From the IMG/VR virus record IMGVR_UViG_3300044633_000897, positions 1-25,543 of that record: a stretch of DNA of 25,543 bases. One strand, 5' to 3'. A program made the position numbers and the translations under genes. Below the pieces are notes generated by a model, which saw only the letters and a list, made by a program, of their open reading frames with translations, searched no databases and was not told where the DNA came from. Below, piece after piece: positions 7,448-15,057 of this stretch. This DNA is from a virus. Within the stretch, counting starts at the first letter, position 1. Every line of letters begins with the position of its first letter.

Positions 7448-8194
7448 ATGGCACATGTTACAACAAGAGATGAATTAAAAGATTATGCTCTAAGAAGATT
7501 GGGTGCTCCAGTAATAAAGATTAATGTTGATGATGACCAATTAGAAGATAGAATTGATGACGCATTACAATTTTATCAGGATTATCATTTTGATGCAACT
7601 GAATCTTTTTATTGGATGCACGTAATTACGCAAGAAGATGTTGATCAAAGATATTTTAATGTTGATCCAGGCATTTTAGGCATTACAAGAGTATTTCCTC
7701 TTAATGATACAATCACAAAAAATAATATGTTTGATTTAAGATATCAACTTCGTTTACACGAATTATATGATTTTACATCAACATCTTATACCAATTTCTC
7801 TATTACAATGCAGCATCTTCAAAATTTAAGCGAAATGTTTACAGGAGATGTTCCAATTAGATTTCAGCGCCATACCCATAAATTATATGTTGACTGGGGA
7901 TGGGGTTCAACACAAATACCAGTCGGAACTAATGTAATTGCAGAAGGATATAAAGCTATTGATCCAGAAACATATGAAAGCGTTTATAATGACCGTTGGC
8001 TAAAAGAATACGTTACTTCATTGTTTAAACGTCAATGGGGTGATAATATGAAGAAATTTGGAGGAATCCAACTTCCAGGTGGATTGACGCTAAATGGTAA
8101 AGAAACATTTGACGAAGCAACAGCAGATATTCAAAGATTGGAAACTGAAATGCAAGATAGATACGAATTACCCGTTCAGTTTTTAGTTGGATAA
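7448..8194 (+). CDS. gp13: neck protein gp13 (head completion)
   Basis: A 248-residue homologue of T4 gp13, which with gp14 forms the neck that seals the filled head and receives the tail. The N-terminal stretch TRDELKDYALRRLGAPVI followed by DDQLEDRIDDALQFYQDYH is characteristic of this family, as are the C-terminal KEYVTSLFKRQWGDNMKKF and GGLTLNG segments, which appear in nearly all T4-superfamily gp13 proteins. Gene order (gp14 immediately downstream) confirms the call. A purine-rich AAAGGGA tract lies before the ATG, and a late promoter box lies 31 bases upstream. Length is close to but shorter than T4 gp13. Confidence 0.92.
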   Translation: MAHVTTRDELKDYALRRLGAPVIKINVDDDQLEDRIDDALQFYQDYHFDATESFYWMHVITQEDVDQRYFNVDPGILGITRVFPLNDTITKNNMFDLRYQLRLHELYDFTSTSYTNFSITMQHLQNLSEMFTGDVPIRFQRHTHKLYVDWGWGSTQIPVGTNVIAEGYKAIDPETYESVYNDRWLKEYVTSLFKRQWGDNMKKFGGIQLPGGLTLNGKETFDEATADIQRLETEMQDRYELPVQFLVG

Positions 8195-8199
8195 ACATT

Positions 8200-9063
8200 A
8201 TGCCAAGTAAATATTTTCAGAATTATGGTAAACCTGCAGTCGAGATAAATTTAATTGAGGATCTCTACAACGAGGCGATAAATATCCAAGGCTTTAGCGG
8301 GTACTATATTCCAAATACGAACGTTGAAGGACGAGATTTGATCTATGGAGACGATCCTTTAAAGCATTTTGATGACGCGTATAAAATGGATATGTATCTT
8401 GTCAATACAATGGATTATGGAGACGAACAGGATTTCTTTTCTAAATTTGGATTGGAAGTAAGAAACCAGACTAAAATTCAATTTACCTTTAAAGAATTTA
8501 TGAAACGAACTAATAATCAGTTCGAAGTTCCAAAGGAAGGAAATTTAATTTTTATTCCATTTTTTAAAGATTCAGGCGAATTATTTGAAATTAAGTTTGT
8601 TAACACATCAAAAGATTTATATACTCTAGGTAGAATAAGACCATTTTATTACGAATTATCTCTTGAACCGTTCAAATATAATGACGAAAGCCTTGATACT
8701 GGTATTGAGTTTATTGATGAAATAGAACTTATTGAAGCATATAAAACGATAATTGACGTTCAAAATGGAACCGGTAATTACGTGGCTGGCGAAATTATTT
8801 ATCAAGGAGCTGCAAATAATAAATTAGCTCAAGCTGAAGTAGTTTCTTGGGATGCAGCAAATACAATATTAGTTGTAATGAATACCAAAGGGGAATTCTC
8901 AAATTCAGCAGGTTATATTTATGGAGCAAATAGTAATGGTCATTATCTATTAACATCTTCTGATACAAAAGTTCGTGAATCTCAATTCGATAATTTACCA
9001 ATATTTAATGAAGTTATTGGATTCTTAGACTCATCACAAGGTTTTGGTAGTTTAAAATACTAA
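8200..9063 (+). CDS. gp14: neck protein gp14 (head completion)
   Basis: A 287-residue gp14-type neck protein that pairs with gp13 at the head-tail joint. Family features include the N-terminal YFQNYGKP segment, the LIYGDDPLKHFDDAYKMDMY region and FGLEVRNQTKIQFTFKEF near residues 83-100. Residues about 193-251 form an extra beta-rich module (VAGEIIYQG, VVSWDAANTILVV, GEFSN) that also appears in gp15 downstream. The gene starts 5 bases after gene 13 stops and has no strong ribosome-binding site of its own, so translation is probably coupled. Confidence 0.92.
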   Translation: MPSKYFQNYGKPAVEINLIEDLYNEAINIQGFSGYYIPNTNVEGRDLIYGDDPLKHFDDAYKMDMYLVNTMDYGDEQDFFSKFGLEVRNQTKIQFTFKEFMKRTNNQFEVPKEGNLIFIPFFKDSGELFEIKFVNTSKDLYTLGRIRPFYYELSLEPFKYNDESLDTGIEFIDEIELIEAYKTIIDVQNGTGNYVAGEIIYQGAANNKLAQAEVVSWDAANTILVVMNTKGEFSNSAGYIYGANSNGHYLLTSSDTKVRESQFDNLPIFNEVIGFLDSSQGFGSLKY

Positions 9064-9072
9064 GGGTAAAAT

Positions 9073-10035
9073 ATGACATATAGATTACAATCAATAAGAA
9101 AAACTACTATTGCATTTGCCAGTTTATTTAAAGATATTCCATTAATAAAATATGATGATAATGGTATAGAAGTAGAAAGAATAATTGTTCCGATTATTTA
9201 TGGCGATAAAGAAAAATACGTTAAGAGATTAGATATCTCTCGTGAAAAAGTGCAAATAACTTTACCCCGTATTGAATATGGTTTAACAACCATGGAATAT
9301 GACGTAGATAGAAAATTAAACCCAGCAAATAAATTAATGGGGTGCGCATCTACTGGAGATACATACGTTAATTCTCCAATTCCATATAATTTTAATTTTG
9401 AATTAATATTATATACAAGAAATATTGAAGATGCCAATCAAATAATGGAATATATTTTATCGCATTTTCAACCAGATTATAATATGCGTATTGTAATGGT
9501 TCCAGAGGCTGGTATAATTAAAACAATTCCAGTAACCTTTAATGGTGATTCACAGGAAGAAGATTCTACAGGCTCATTTGATTCCCCAGTTAGATCTGTA
9601 TTTAGAACTTTAACATTTACTGCTAGAAGTTTTATTTATCAACCTCCACAAACATATATTCCTATTTTGATGGCAAATACAAATATGTATATACCACAAA
9701 GTTATCAGTATTATAACATAAAATTAATAGATGGATTTGGTGATTTTGCAGGAGGGCAAAATGTATTTCAGGGTTATAATTATGATACAGCATCAGCTAA
9801 AGCTACAGTTGCTTCTTGGGACAAATATACAAAAATACTATCTGTAACAAATGTAATTGGTTCGTTTACGGAGAATTCAATTTTACGAAATGTCGATGGA
9901 TCAGCTGAATACTTTATTGGATCTCTACCTGAAGCTGGACTTGTTTATGCAACATCAATAACACCAACTCCAAATACTTTTCCGCCAGTTGGTCCTTATG
10001 GGTTAGCTATCACAACTATTGATAATACAATATAA
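9073..10035 (+). CDS. gp15: tail sheath terminator gp15
   Basis: A 320-residue homologue of T4 gp15, the hexameric ring that stabilises the top of the contractile sheath and joins tail to neck. The N-terminal half carries the recognisable core: IIVPIIYGDKEKYVKR, an RIEYGLTTMEYDVDRKLNP stretch, YNFNFELILYTRN, then VFRTLTFTARSFIYQP at about 177-191. Residues about 225-283 hold a beta module resembling one in gp14 (GGQNVFQG, TVASWDKYTKILSV, GSFTENS). This makes the protein longer than T4 gp15. An AAGGG ribosome-binding sequence precedes the ATG. Confidence 0.9.
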   Translation: MTYRLQSIRKTTIAFASLFKDIPLIKYDDNGIEVERIIVPIIYGDKEKYVKRLDISREKVQITLPRIEYGLTTMEYDVDRKLNPANKLMGCASTGDTYVNSPIPYNFNFELILYTRNIEDANQIMEYILSHFQPDYNMRIVMVPEAGIIKTIPVTFNGDSQEEDSTGSFDSPVRSVFRTLTFTARSFIYQPPQTYIPILMANTNMYIPQSYQYYNIKLIDGFGDFAGGQNVFQGYNYDTASAKATVASWDKYTKILSVTNVIGSFTENSILRNVDGSAEYFIGSLPEAGLVYATSITPTPNTFPPVGPYGLAITTIDNTI

Positions 10036-10044
10036 TAAAAATTT

Positions 10045-10479
10045 ATGAGTAAATTTGAACGAACTATGGAAGGGATATTTAACGTCCCTCCATCTATAAT
10101 AGACCATGAAACTGAATTCGCTGAGTTTTTACCGACGGAACCATCAACGCACGATTTATCTACATTACTTGATCATGACTTAAAAACTGATTATGAACGA
10201 ACTAGAGAAAGTATTGATTCGCTAATTGCAAAAGGTACTGAGGCTATTGATGATATGTTAGCAATTGCTAGACAATCAGAAAAAGCTCGCGATTTTGAAG
10301 TCGCAGGTAATATGATCAAAACTGTTGTTGATGCATCAAAAGAACTACTAGAAGTTCAAAAGAAAATGCGCGACATTACCGGAAAAAAAGAAACCGTTAC
10401 ACAAAATATAAAAAATGCAGTTTTCGTTGGATCCACAAAAGATTTAATAAGATCTATTAAAAATGAGAATACTGAATGA
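10045..10479 (+). CDS. gp16: small terminase subunit gp16
   Basis: A 144-residue protein in the gp16 position. It is mostly helical and charged, with a central region of paired helices (DYERTRESIDSLIAKGTEAIDDMLAIARQSEKARDF broken across residues about 50-85) and a second helix with MIKTVVDASKELLEVQKKM. This matches the oligomerising coiled-coil core of T4-like small terminases, which form rings that recognise DNA and regulate gp17. Its stop codon overlaps the gene 17 start (ATGA), so the two subunits are translationally coupled. No strong ribosome-binding site precedes its ATG. Confidence 0.88.
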   Translation: MSKFERTMEGIFNVPPSIIDHETEFAEFLPTEPSTHDLSTLLDHDLKTDYERTRESIDSLIAKGTEAIDDMLAIARQSEKARDFEVAGNMIKTVVDASKELLEVQKKMRDITGKKETVTQNIKNAVFVGSTKDLIRSIKNENTE

Positions 10480-12191
10480 TTGATTTTGAAGGCAGTAATA
10501 AATTATATTATAGAGATAACCCTAATTTAAGAAGAGCAGGCATTGAAAATTGGGAATTTGATGAATTCCAAAGAGATGAGATTAGAAAATGTATTAATAA
10601 TCCAATATATTTTATTAGAAATTATGTAAAAATTATTAATCTTGATGAAGGTCTTGTTTATTTTAATATGCATGATTACCAAGAAGAAATGGTTCAAGCA
10701 TTTCATGAGAATAGATTTTCTATTGTAAGAATTGGTCGACAATCAGGTAAAACCACCACATCTGTTGGTTATCTTTTATGGTTATCGCTATTTACTGAAA
10801 ATTATAACATTGCTATTACTGCCAATAAAAAATCATTAGCTGTTGAGATTCTATCTAGATACCAATTAGCATATGAAAATTTACCTATGTGGCTACAACA
10901 AGGTATTGTTATATGGAATAAAGGTAGTATTGAGTTAGAAAATGGTTCTAAGATGTTAGCAGCTTCTACTGCTGCTTCTTCTGTTCGTGGCGGATCATTT
11001 AACCTTGTATTTATGGACGAGTTTGCTCACGTTCATAATAACTTAGCAGAAGAATTCTTTACTTCAACATATCCTGTAATTTCATCAGGTAAAACTACAA
11101 AAATTATTATTGTATCTACTCCTCGTGGTATGAATTTATACTACAAAATGTGGATGGATGCAGTAAGTAAAAAGAGTGATTATAAAGCTGTTGATATTCA
11201 TTGGTCTAGAGTTCCAGGGCGCGATGAAAACTGGAAAGAAACTACGATTAGAAATACTTCTGCTCGTCAGTTTAACCAAGAATTTGGTTGCCAATTTTTA
11301 GGTTCTACAAATACATTAATCGACGGATCTAAATTACAAACTCTTGTTGCAATAGATCCATTAGATACAGATGATGAAATATTCTCCGGAATAACAATTC
11401 CAAATGAAATGGATGTATTTATTCCTCCAGTTAAAGAATTATTTGATGAAGAAACGAAAAAACAAATAGATAAAGATCACATCTATGCAATGACTGTTGA
11501 CGTTTCAGAAGGGAAAAACTTAGATTATGCCGCATTTTCTATTTTTGATGTATCAACAATTCCATATACTCAAGTAGCTACATATAGAAATAATCAATTG
11601 CATCCAATGTTATTTCCAGATATTATTAAAATGGCTGGAGAATATTACAACAACGCATATGTATTAATTGAGGTAAATAATAATCCAACAGTAGCAGATA
11701 CATTATTCCAAGATTTAGAATATGAAAATGTATTAAAAGTTTATGCGGGAAATAAAAAAGCTCAACAAATAAGCGAAAACGGTAAAGCAACACAAAATGG
11801 CGTCAATATGAGTCCATTAGTAAAACGTGTTGGGTGTACTACATTAAAAACGTTAATTGAAACTGATAAATTACGAATTAATTCTAGCGAAACAATATAT
11901 GAACTAACTCGATTTATTGCAACAAATAATTCATTTGCAGCTGAAGAGGGAGCTAATGATGATTTAGCAATGACTCTTGTAATTTTTGCGTGGTTATCTA
12001 CTCAAAAATTGTTTATAGAATTATCTTCTACAGATATTCGTAAAAGATTACAAATAGAAAATAATTATATCAAAGAAGATGATATTAATGTTCCACCTAT
12101 GCCGCAATTTAGTAACCCATTAATGGATAGATTTACTTTAGAAGATGGAGATTTATGGGAAGTTGTTCAACCTGCAGCATTTTATTATTAA
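10476..12191 (+). CDS. gp17: large terminase subunit gp17 (packaging ATPase-nuclease)
   Basis: A 571-residue DNA-packaging motor protein. The N-terminal ATPase has an adenine-binding Q-motif-like HDYQEEMV (67-74), Walker A GRQSGKTT (87-94), Walker B LVFMDEFAH with Asp181 and Glu182, and the coupling motif IIIVSTPRG. The C-terminal RNase H-like nuclease shows its first acidic strand in MTVDVSEGKNLDYAAFSIFD (given in part), a second in YVLIEVNN, and a third in NDDLAMTLVIFAW. All catalytic elements of a headful terminase are present, so the enzyme should cut and translocate DNA in the usual T4 way. The gene has no introns or frameshifts, which are common in this gene in relatives. Confidence 0.95.
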   Translation: MIDFEGSNKLYYRDNPNLRRAGIENWEFDEFQRDEIRKCINNPIYFIRNYVKIINLDEGLVYFNMHDYQEEMVQAFHENRFSIVRIGRQSGKTTTSVGYLLWLSLFTENYNIAITANKKSLAVEILSRYQLAYENLPMWLQQGIVIWNKGSIELENGSKMLAASTAASSVRGGSFNLVFMDEFAHVHNNLAEEFFTSTYPVISSGKTTKIIIVSTPRGMNLYYKMWMDAVSKKSDYKAVDIHWSRVPGRDENWKETTIRNTSARQFNQEFGCQFLGSTNTLIDGSKLQTLVAIDPLDTDDEIFSGITIPNEMDVFIPPVKELFDEETKKQIDKDHIYAMTVDVSEGKNLDYAAFSIFDVSTIPYTQVATYRNNQLHPMLFPDIIKMAGEYYNNAYVLIEVNNNPTVADTLFQDLEYENVLKVYAGNKKAQQISENGKATQNGVNMSPLVKRVGCTTLKTLIETDKLRINSSETIYELTRFIATNNSFAAEEGANDDLAMTLVIFAWLSTQKLFIELSSTDIRKRLQIENNYIKEDDINVPPMPQFSNPLMDRFTLEDGDLWEVVQPAAFYY

Positions 12192-12208
12192 ACATAAAAT
12201 ACCAAAAT

Positions 12209-12216
12209 TATAAATA
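12209..12216 (+). promoter_or_regulatory. T4-type late promoter box upstream of gene 18
   Basis: Exact TATAAATA lies in the 71-base gap between genes 17 and 18, 46 bases before the gene 18 ATG. Between box and start is a strong AAGGAG ribosome-binding site. Confidence 0.8.
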
Positions 12217-12243
12217 CTTGCATGAAAGATATTTTCTATTTTA

Positions 12244-12257
12244 TTAACAAGGAGTAT
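12244..12257 (+). promoter_or_regulatory. strong ribosome-binding context shared by genes 18 and 19
   Basis: The 14-base sequence TTAACAAGGAGTAT precedes gene 18. It recurs exactly at 14456-14469 before gene 19. Sheath and tube are needed in equal, high copy number, so a matched initiation signal is reasonable. Confidence 0.7.
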
Positions 12258-12262
12258 AAGTT

Positions 12263-14386
12263 ATGGGATTTCAATTATCGCCAGGAGTAAATGTATCTGA
12301 AATAGATTTAACTAACGTCGTTCCAGGCGTAAGTTCTTCTATTGGGGCATTTGCTGGGCAATTTAGCTGGGGACCAGCGGCAATTAGAGTATTAGTTGAC
12401 TCAGAAAACAGATTAGCATCAATTTTCGGAAAACCGAATAATAACAATTTTACATCATTTTTTACAGCAGCAAATTTCTTAGCATATACAAACAATCTTA
12501 GAGTTGTAAGAGCTATCGATAATTCAAATACATTTAACTCAACAAGTATTTCTGATTTTATCGATTTAGGAAATTTAACTGCAACTACAGTTAGTGCAAG
12601 CAATAATGTTGTATTTACTGATGAAGTATCATCATATATAACACGCGGCGATACATTTAAAGTAACAACTCCAGATGGAACTAATCAATTTACGCTAACT
12701 GCAAATACAGTTAGCGGTAATACAGTTGTTGTTTATAATAACTTGGTCGGTGATACTTCTGGGGCTTCTGTTACATTACCAGCATATCAAACTAATGTCA
12801 GTATTTCAAATGAAGAAGATTATGAACTAAATTTTGAAGCTGGATCAATTAATAAATTTGGTGGATTTTATGGTCGTTATCCTGGAACATTCGGCAATTC
12901 ATTAACTGTTAGCGTTTGCTCTTCATCAGATTCTTTCTTAAAAACCGGATTAACTGCAAATACAACATCAGCAAGTTCTACTGTAATTTTAAATACAGGA
13001 TATGCTAATACATTCTTATCTTCTGGTGATATTATTACTATTAGCGGAACAAGTTATGATGTAGTTAGCGTTACTGCAGTAAATGCAAATACAACATCAG
13101 TTGTAATATCTGAACCAATGACTGCTAGTGTAACCAATTTAACAACATCAACAAAATGGGCATATGCATCTGCATTTGATTCAGCTCCGGGAACTTCAGT
13201 TTATGCAGCAGGAAAAACTTCTGCAAATGATGAAATACATATTATTGTTATTGATACCGATGGCAAATTCTCAGGAGAAAGAGATACTGTATTAGAGAAA
13301 TACTCTCATGTATCTAAAGCTGATGATGCAAGAACAGATGACGGTTCTCCAAATTATTATGTAACCAAACTTTTTAATGCATCAAAATATGTTTATGTAG
13401 CTGATCACCTTGTTGGATCTTCTAATTGGGGTTCTACTTGCGACACAGGTTTAGAATTCGATAGATTAAAAAATTATTCAAGTAAATTATCTGGAGGAAC
13501 TGATGTTGCTCCAACTACAGCAGATATATATTCCTCTTACGATTTATTTGCAAATCCTGACGAAGTTGATATTTCTTTAGTTCTTACTGGAGATAATGAT
13601 ATAACTGTTGTAAATCATGCATTGGATATCGTAAATCAAAGAAAAGATTGCGTTGCATTTGTTTCTCCAACTAGAGCTGATGCAGTTGAATCTATTAATT
13701 TAGATAATATTATTGAATATAGAAATGGATTAACTCCTTCTACATCATATTCAGTATTTGATTCTGGATGGAAATATCAATTTGATAAATACAATAACAA
13801 ATATCGTTATGTCCCATTAAACGGCGATATTGCTGGATTATGCGCTAGAACTGATAATATTAGAGATCCATGGTGGTCTCCTGCTGGATTTAATCGCGGT
13901 CAAATTTTGAATGCAATTAAATTATCATGGAATCCGTCTAAAGCTCAAAGAGATGAATTGTATAAAAATGGTATTAATCCTGTTGTTGCATTTCCAGGTG
14001 AAGGTATTATTTTATATGGCGATAAAACTATGCAAACAAAACCATCTGCATTTGATCGTATTAATGTTCGTAGATTGTTTATCGTTCTTGAAAAAGCAAT
14101 TGCTATTGCGGCTAAATACTCTCTATTTGAATTCAATGATGCATTTACAAGAGCTCAATTTGTGTCTATGGTTGAACCATTCTTAAGAGATGTAAAAGGG
14201 CGTAGAGGTATCTACGACTTTAAAGTAGTTTGCGATGAAACAAATAATACTGCTGAAGTTATTGATACAAATAGATTTGTTGGTGATATTTACATTAAAC
14301 CAGCTAGATCTATCAACTTTATCCAGTTGAATTTCGTAGCAGTTCGTACTGGTGTTGACTTTACTGAAATTGCAGGTAAATTCTAA
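12263..14386 (+). CDS. gp18: contractile tail sheath protein gp18
   Basis: A 707-residue tail sheath subunit. The N-terminus MGFQLSPGVNVSEIDLTN and the following SSSIGAFAGQFSWGPA are diagnostic, since sheath proteins start with this donor arm. The C-terminal domain has the conserved NPVVAFPGEGIILYGDKTM, INVRRLFIVLEKAI, EFNDAFTRAQF and DVKGRRGIYDFKVVCDE segments. Between them (about residues 105-300) lie protruding beta domains in which two stretches look alike, at 105-158 and 230-283. The protein is slightly longer than T4 gp18. It has its own late promoter box and a strong ribosome-binding site, and is followed by a perfect 11-bp hairpin. Confidence 0.95.
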   Translation: MGFQLSPGVNVSEIDLTNVVPGVSSSIGAFAGQFSWGPAAIRVLVDSENRLASIFGKPNNNNFTSFFTAANFLAYTNNLRVVRAIDNSNTFNSTSISDFIDLGNLTATTVSASNNVVFTDEVSSYITRGDTFKVTTPDGTNQFTLTANTVSGNTVVVYNNLVGDTSGASVTLPAYQTNVSISNEEDYELNFEAGSINKFGGFYGRYPGTFGNSLTVSVCSSSDSFLKTGLTANTTSASSTVILNTGYANTFLSSGDIITISGTSYDVVSVTAVNANTTSVVISEPMTASVTNLTTSTKWAYASAFDSAPGTSVYAAGKTSANDEIHIIVIDTDGKFSGERDTVLEKYSHVSKADDARTDDGSPNYYVTKLFNASKYVYVADHLVGSSNWGSTCDTGLEFDRLKNYSSKLSGGTDVAPTTADIYSSYDLFANPDEVDISLVLTGDNDITVVNHALDIVNQRKDCVAFVSPTRADAVESINLDNIIEYRNGLTPSTSYSVFDSGWKYQFDKYNNKYRYVPLNGDIAGLCARTDNIRDPWWSPAGFNRGQILNAIKLSWNPSKAQRDELYKNGINPVVAFPGEGIILYGDKTMQTKPSAFDRINVRRLFIVLEKAIAIAAKYSLFEFNDAFTRAQFVSMVEPFLRDVKGRRGIYDFKVVCDETNNTAEVIDTNRFVGDIYIKPARSINFIQLNFVAVRTGVDFTEIAGKF

Positions 14387-14398
14387 ATAATGAACTTG

Positions 14399-14424
14399 TG
14401 AGCCAGTAATTCGTTACTGGCTCA
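14399..14424 (+). terminator. perfect 11-bp hairpin with UUCG loop after gene 18
   Basis: TGAGCCAGTAA (14399-14409) and its exact complement (14414-14424) flank a TTCG tetraloop. UUCG loops are typical of stable T4 terminators. No T-run follows, so it may be a weak terminator or a 3' mRNA-stabilising structure. It touches the next late promoter box, leaving no spacer. Confidence 0.6.
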
Positions 14425-14432
14425 TATAAATA
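14425..14432 (+). promoter_or_regulatory. T4-type late promoter box upstream of gene 19
   Basis: Exact TATAAATA starting at the base after the preceding hairpin and 43 bases before the gene 19 ATG. It gives the tube gene its own late transcript. Confidence 0.8.
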
Positions 14433-14475
14433 ATTAAAAGAATAATTACGATTTTTTAACAAGGAGTATCCAAAC

Positions 14476-15015
14476 ATGGCGTTCAATATTGCAGAATTTA
14501 GATCGGCAATGATTGGTGATGGAGCGAGACCTAATTTATTTTCAGTGTCTTTAACATTTCCAACAGTTGCAAGTTCACCTATTGCATCTCAAAAATTAAC
14601 ATTTATGGCTCATGCAACATCATTACCACCATCAATCGTAGGTGTTGCTACACAATTTTATTTTGGTCGTCAAGTAAAATTTGCTGGCGATAGACAATTC
14701 CCAGATTGGAGTTTGACGATTATTAATGACGAAGATTTTATCGTAAGAAATGCATTCGAAAGATGGTCAGATAAATTAAATAGTCATTCACAAAACGTTC
14801 GTGCTGCTGGAGCAATCAATTCGCAATTATATTGCGCTGATGCTACAGTAACACAATATAGTAAAATTGGAACCCCAATTAAAGCATATAAATTTGTTGG
14901 TATGTTCCCTAATACAGTTGATCCTATTCAAGTTGATTGGGGTTCAAACGATAGAATTGAAGAATTTAATGTGACGTTCTCGTATCAATATTGGGAATCA
15001 GATTCTGTAACCTAA
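14476..15015 (+). CDS. gp19: tail tube protein gp19
   Basis: A 179-residue tail tube monomer of the gp19 family. Residues 1-30 include FNIAEFRSAMIGDGARPNLF, and the core follows with LTFMAHATSLPPSIVG, the loop YFGRQVKFAGDRQFPDW and NDEDFIVRNAFERWSD, all characteristic of T4-like tubes. The protein forms hexameric rings stacked inside the sheath. The closing strands are EEFNVTFSYQYWESD at the C-terminus. Length is near that of T4 gp19. The start follows an AAGGAG site in the same 14-base context as that of gene 18. Confidence 0.95.
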   Translation: MAFNIAEFRSAMIGDGARPNLFSVSLTFPTVASSPIASQKLTFMAHATSLPPSIVGVATQFYFGRQVKFAGDRQFPDWSLTIINDEDFIVRNAFERWSDKLNSHSQNVRAAGAINSQLYCADATVTQYSKIGTPIKAYKFVGMFPNTVDPIQVDWGSNDRIEEFNVTFSYQYWESDSVT

Positions 15016-15057
15016 TATATAAGAATATACTATTAATTATTAAAAAGGTATTTTATT

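Noticed and set aside
12271-12603. Antisense open frame of 110 codons over gene 18
   Set aside because: Complementary shadow of the conserved sheath N-terminus; no start signals.
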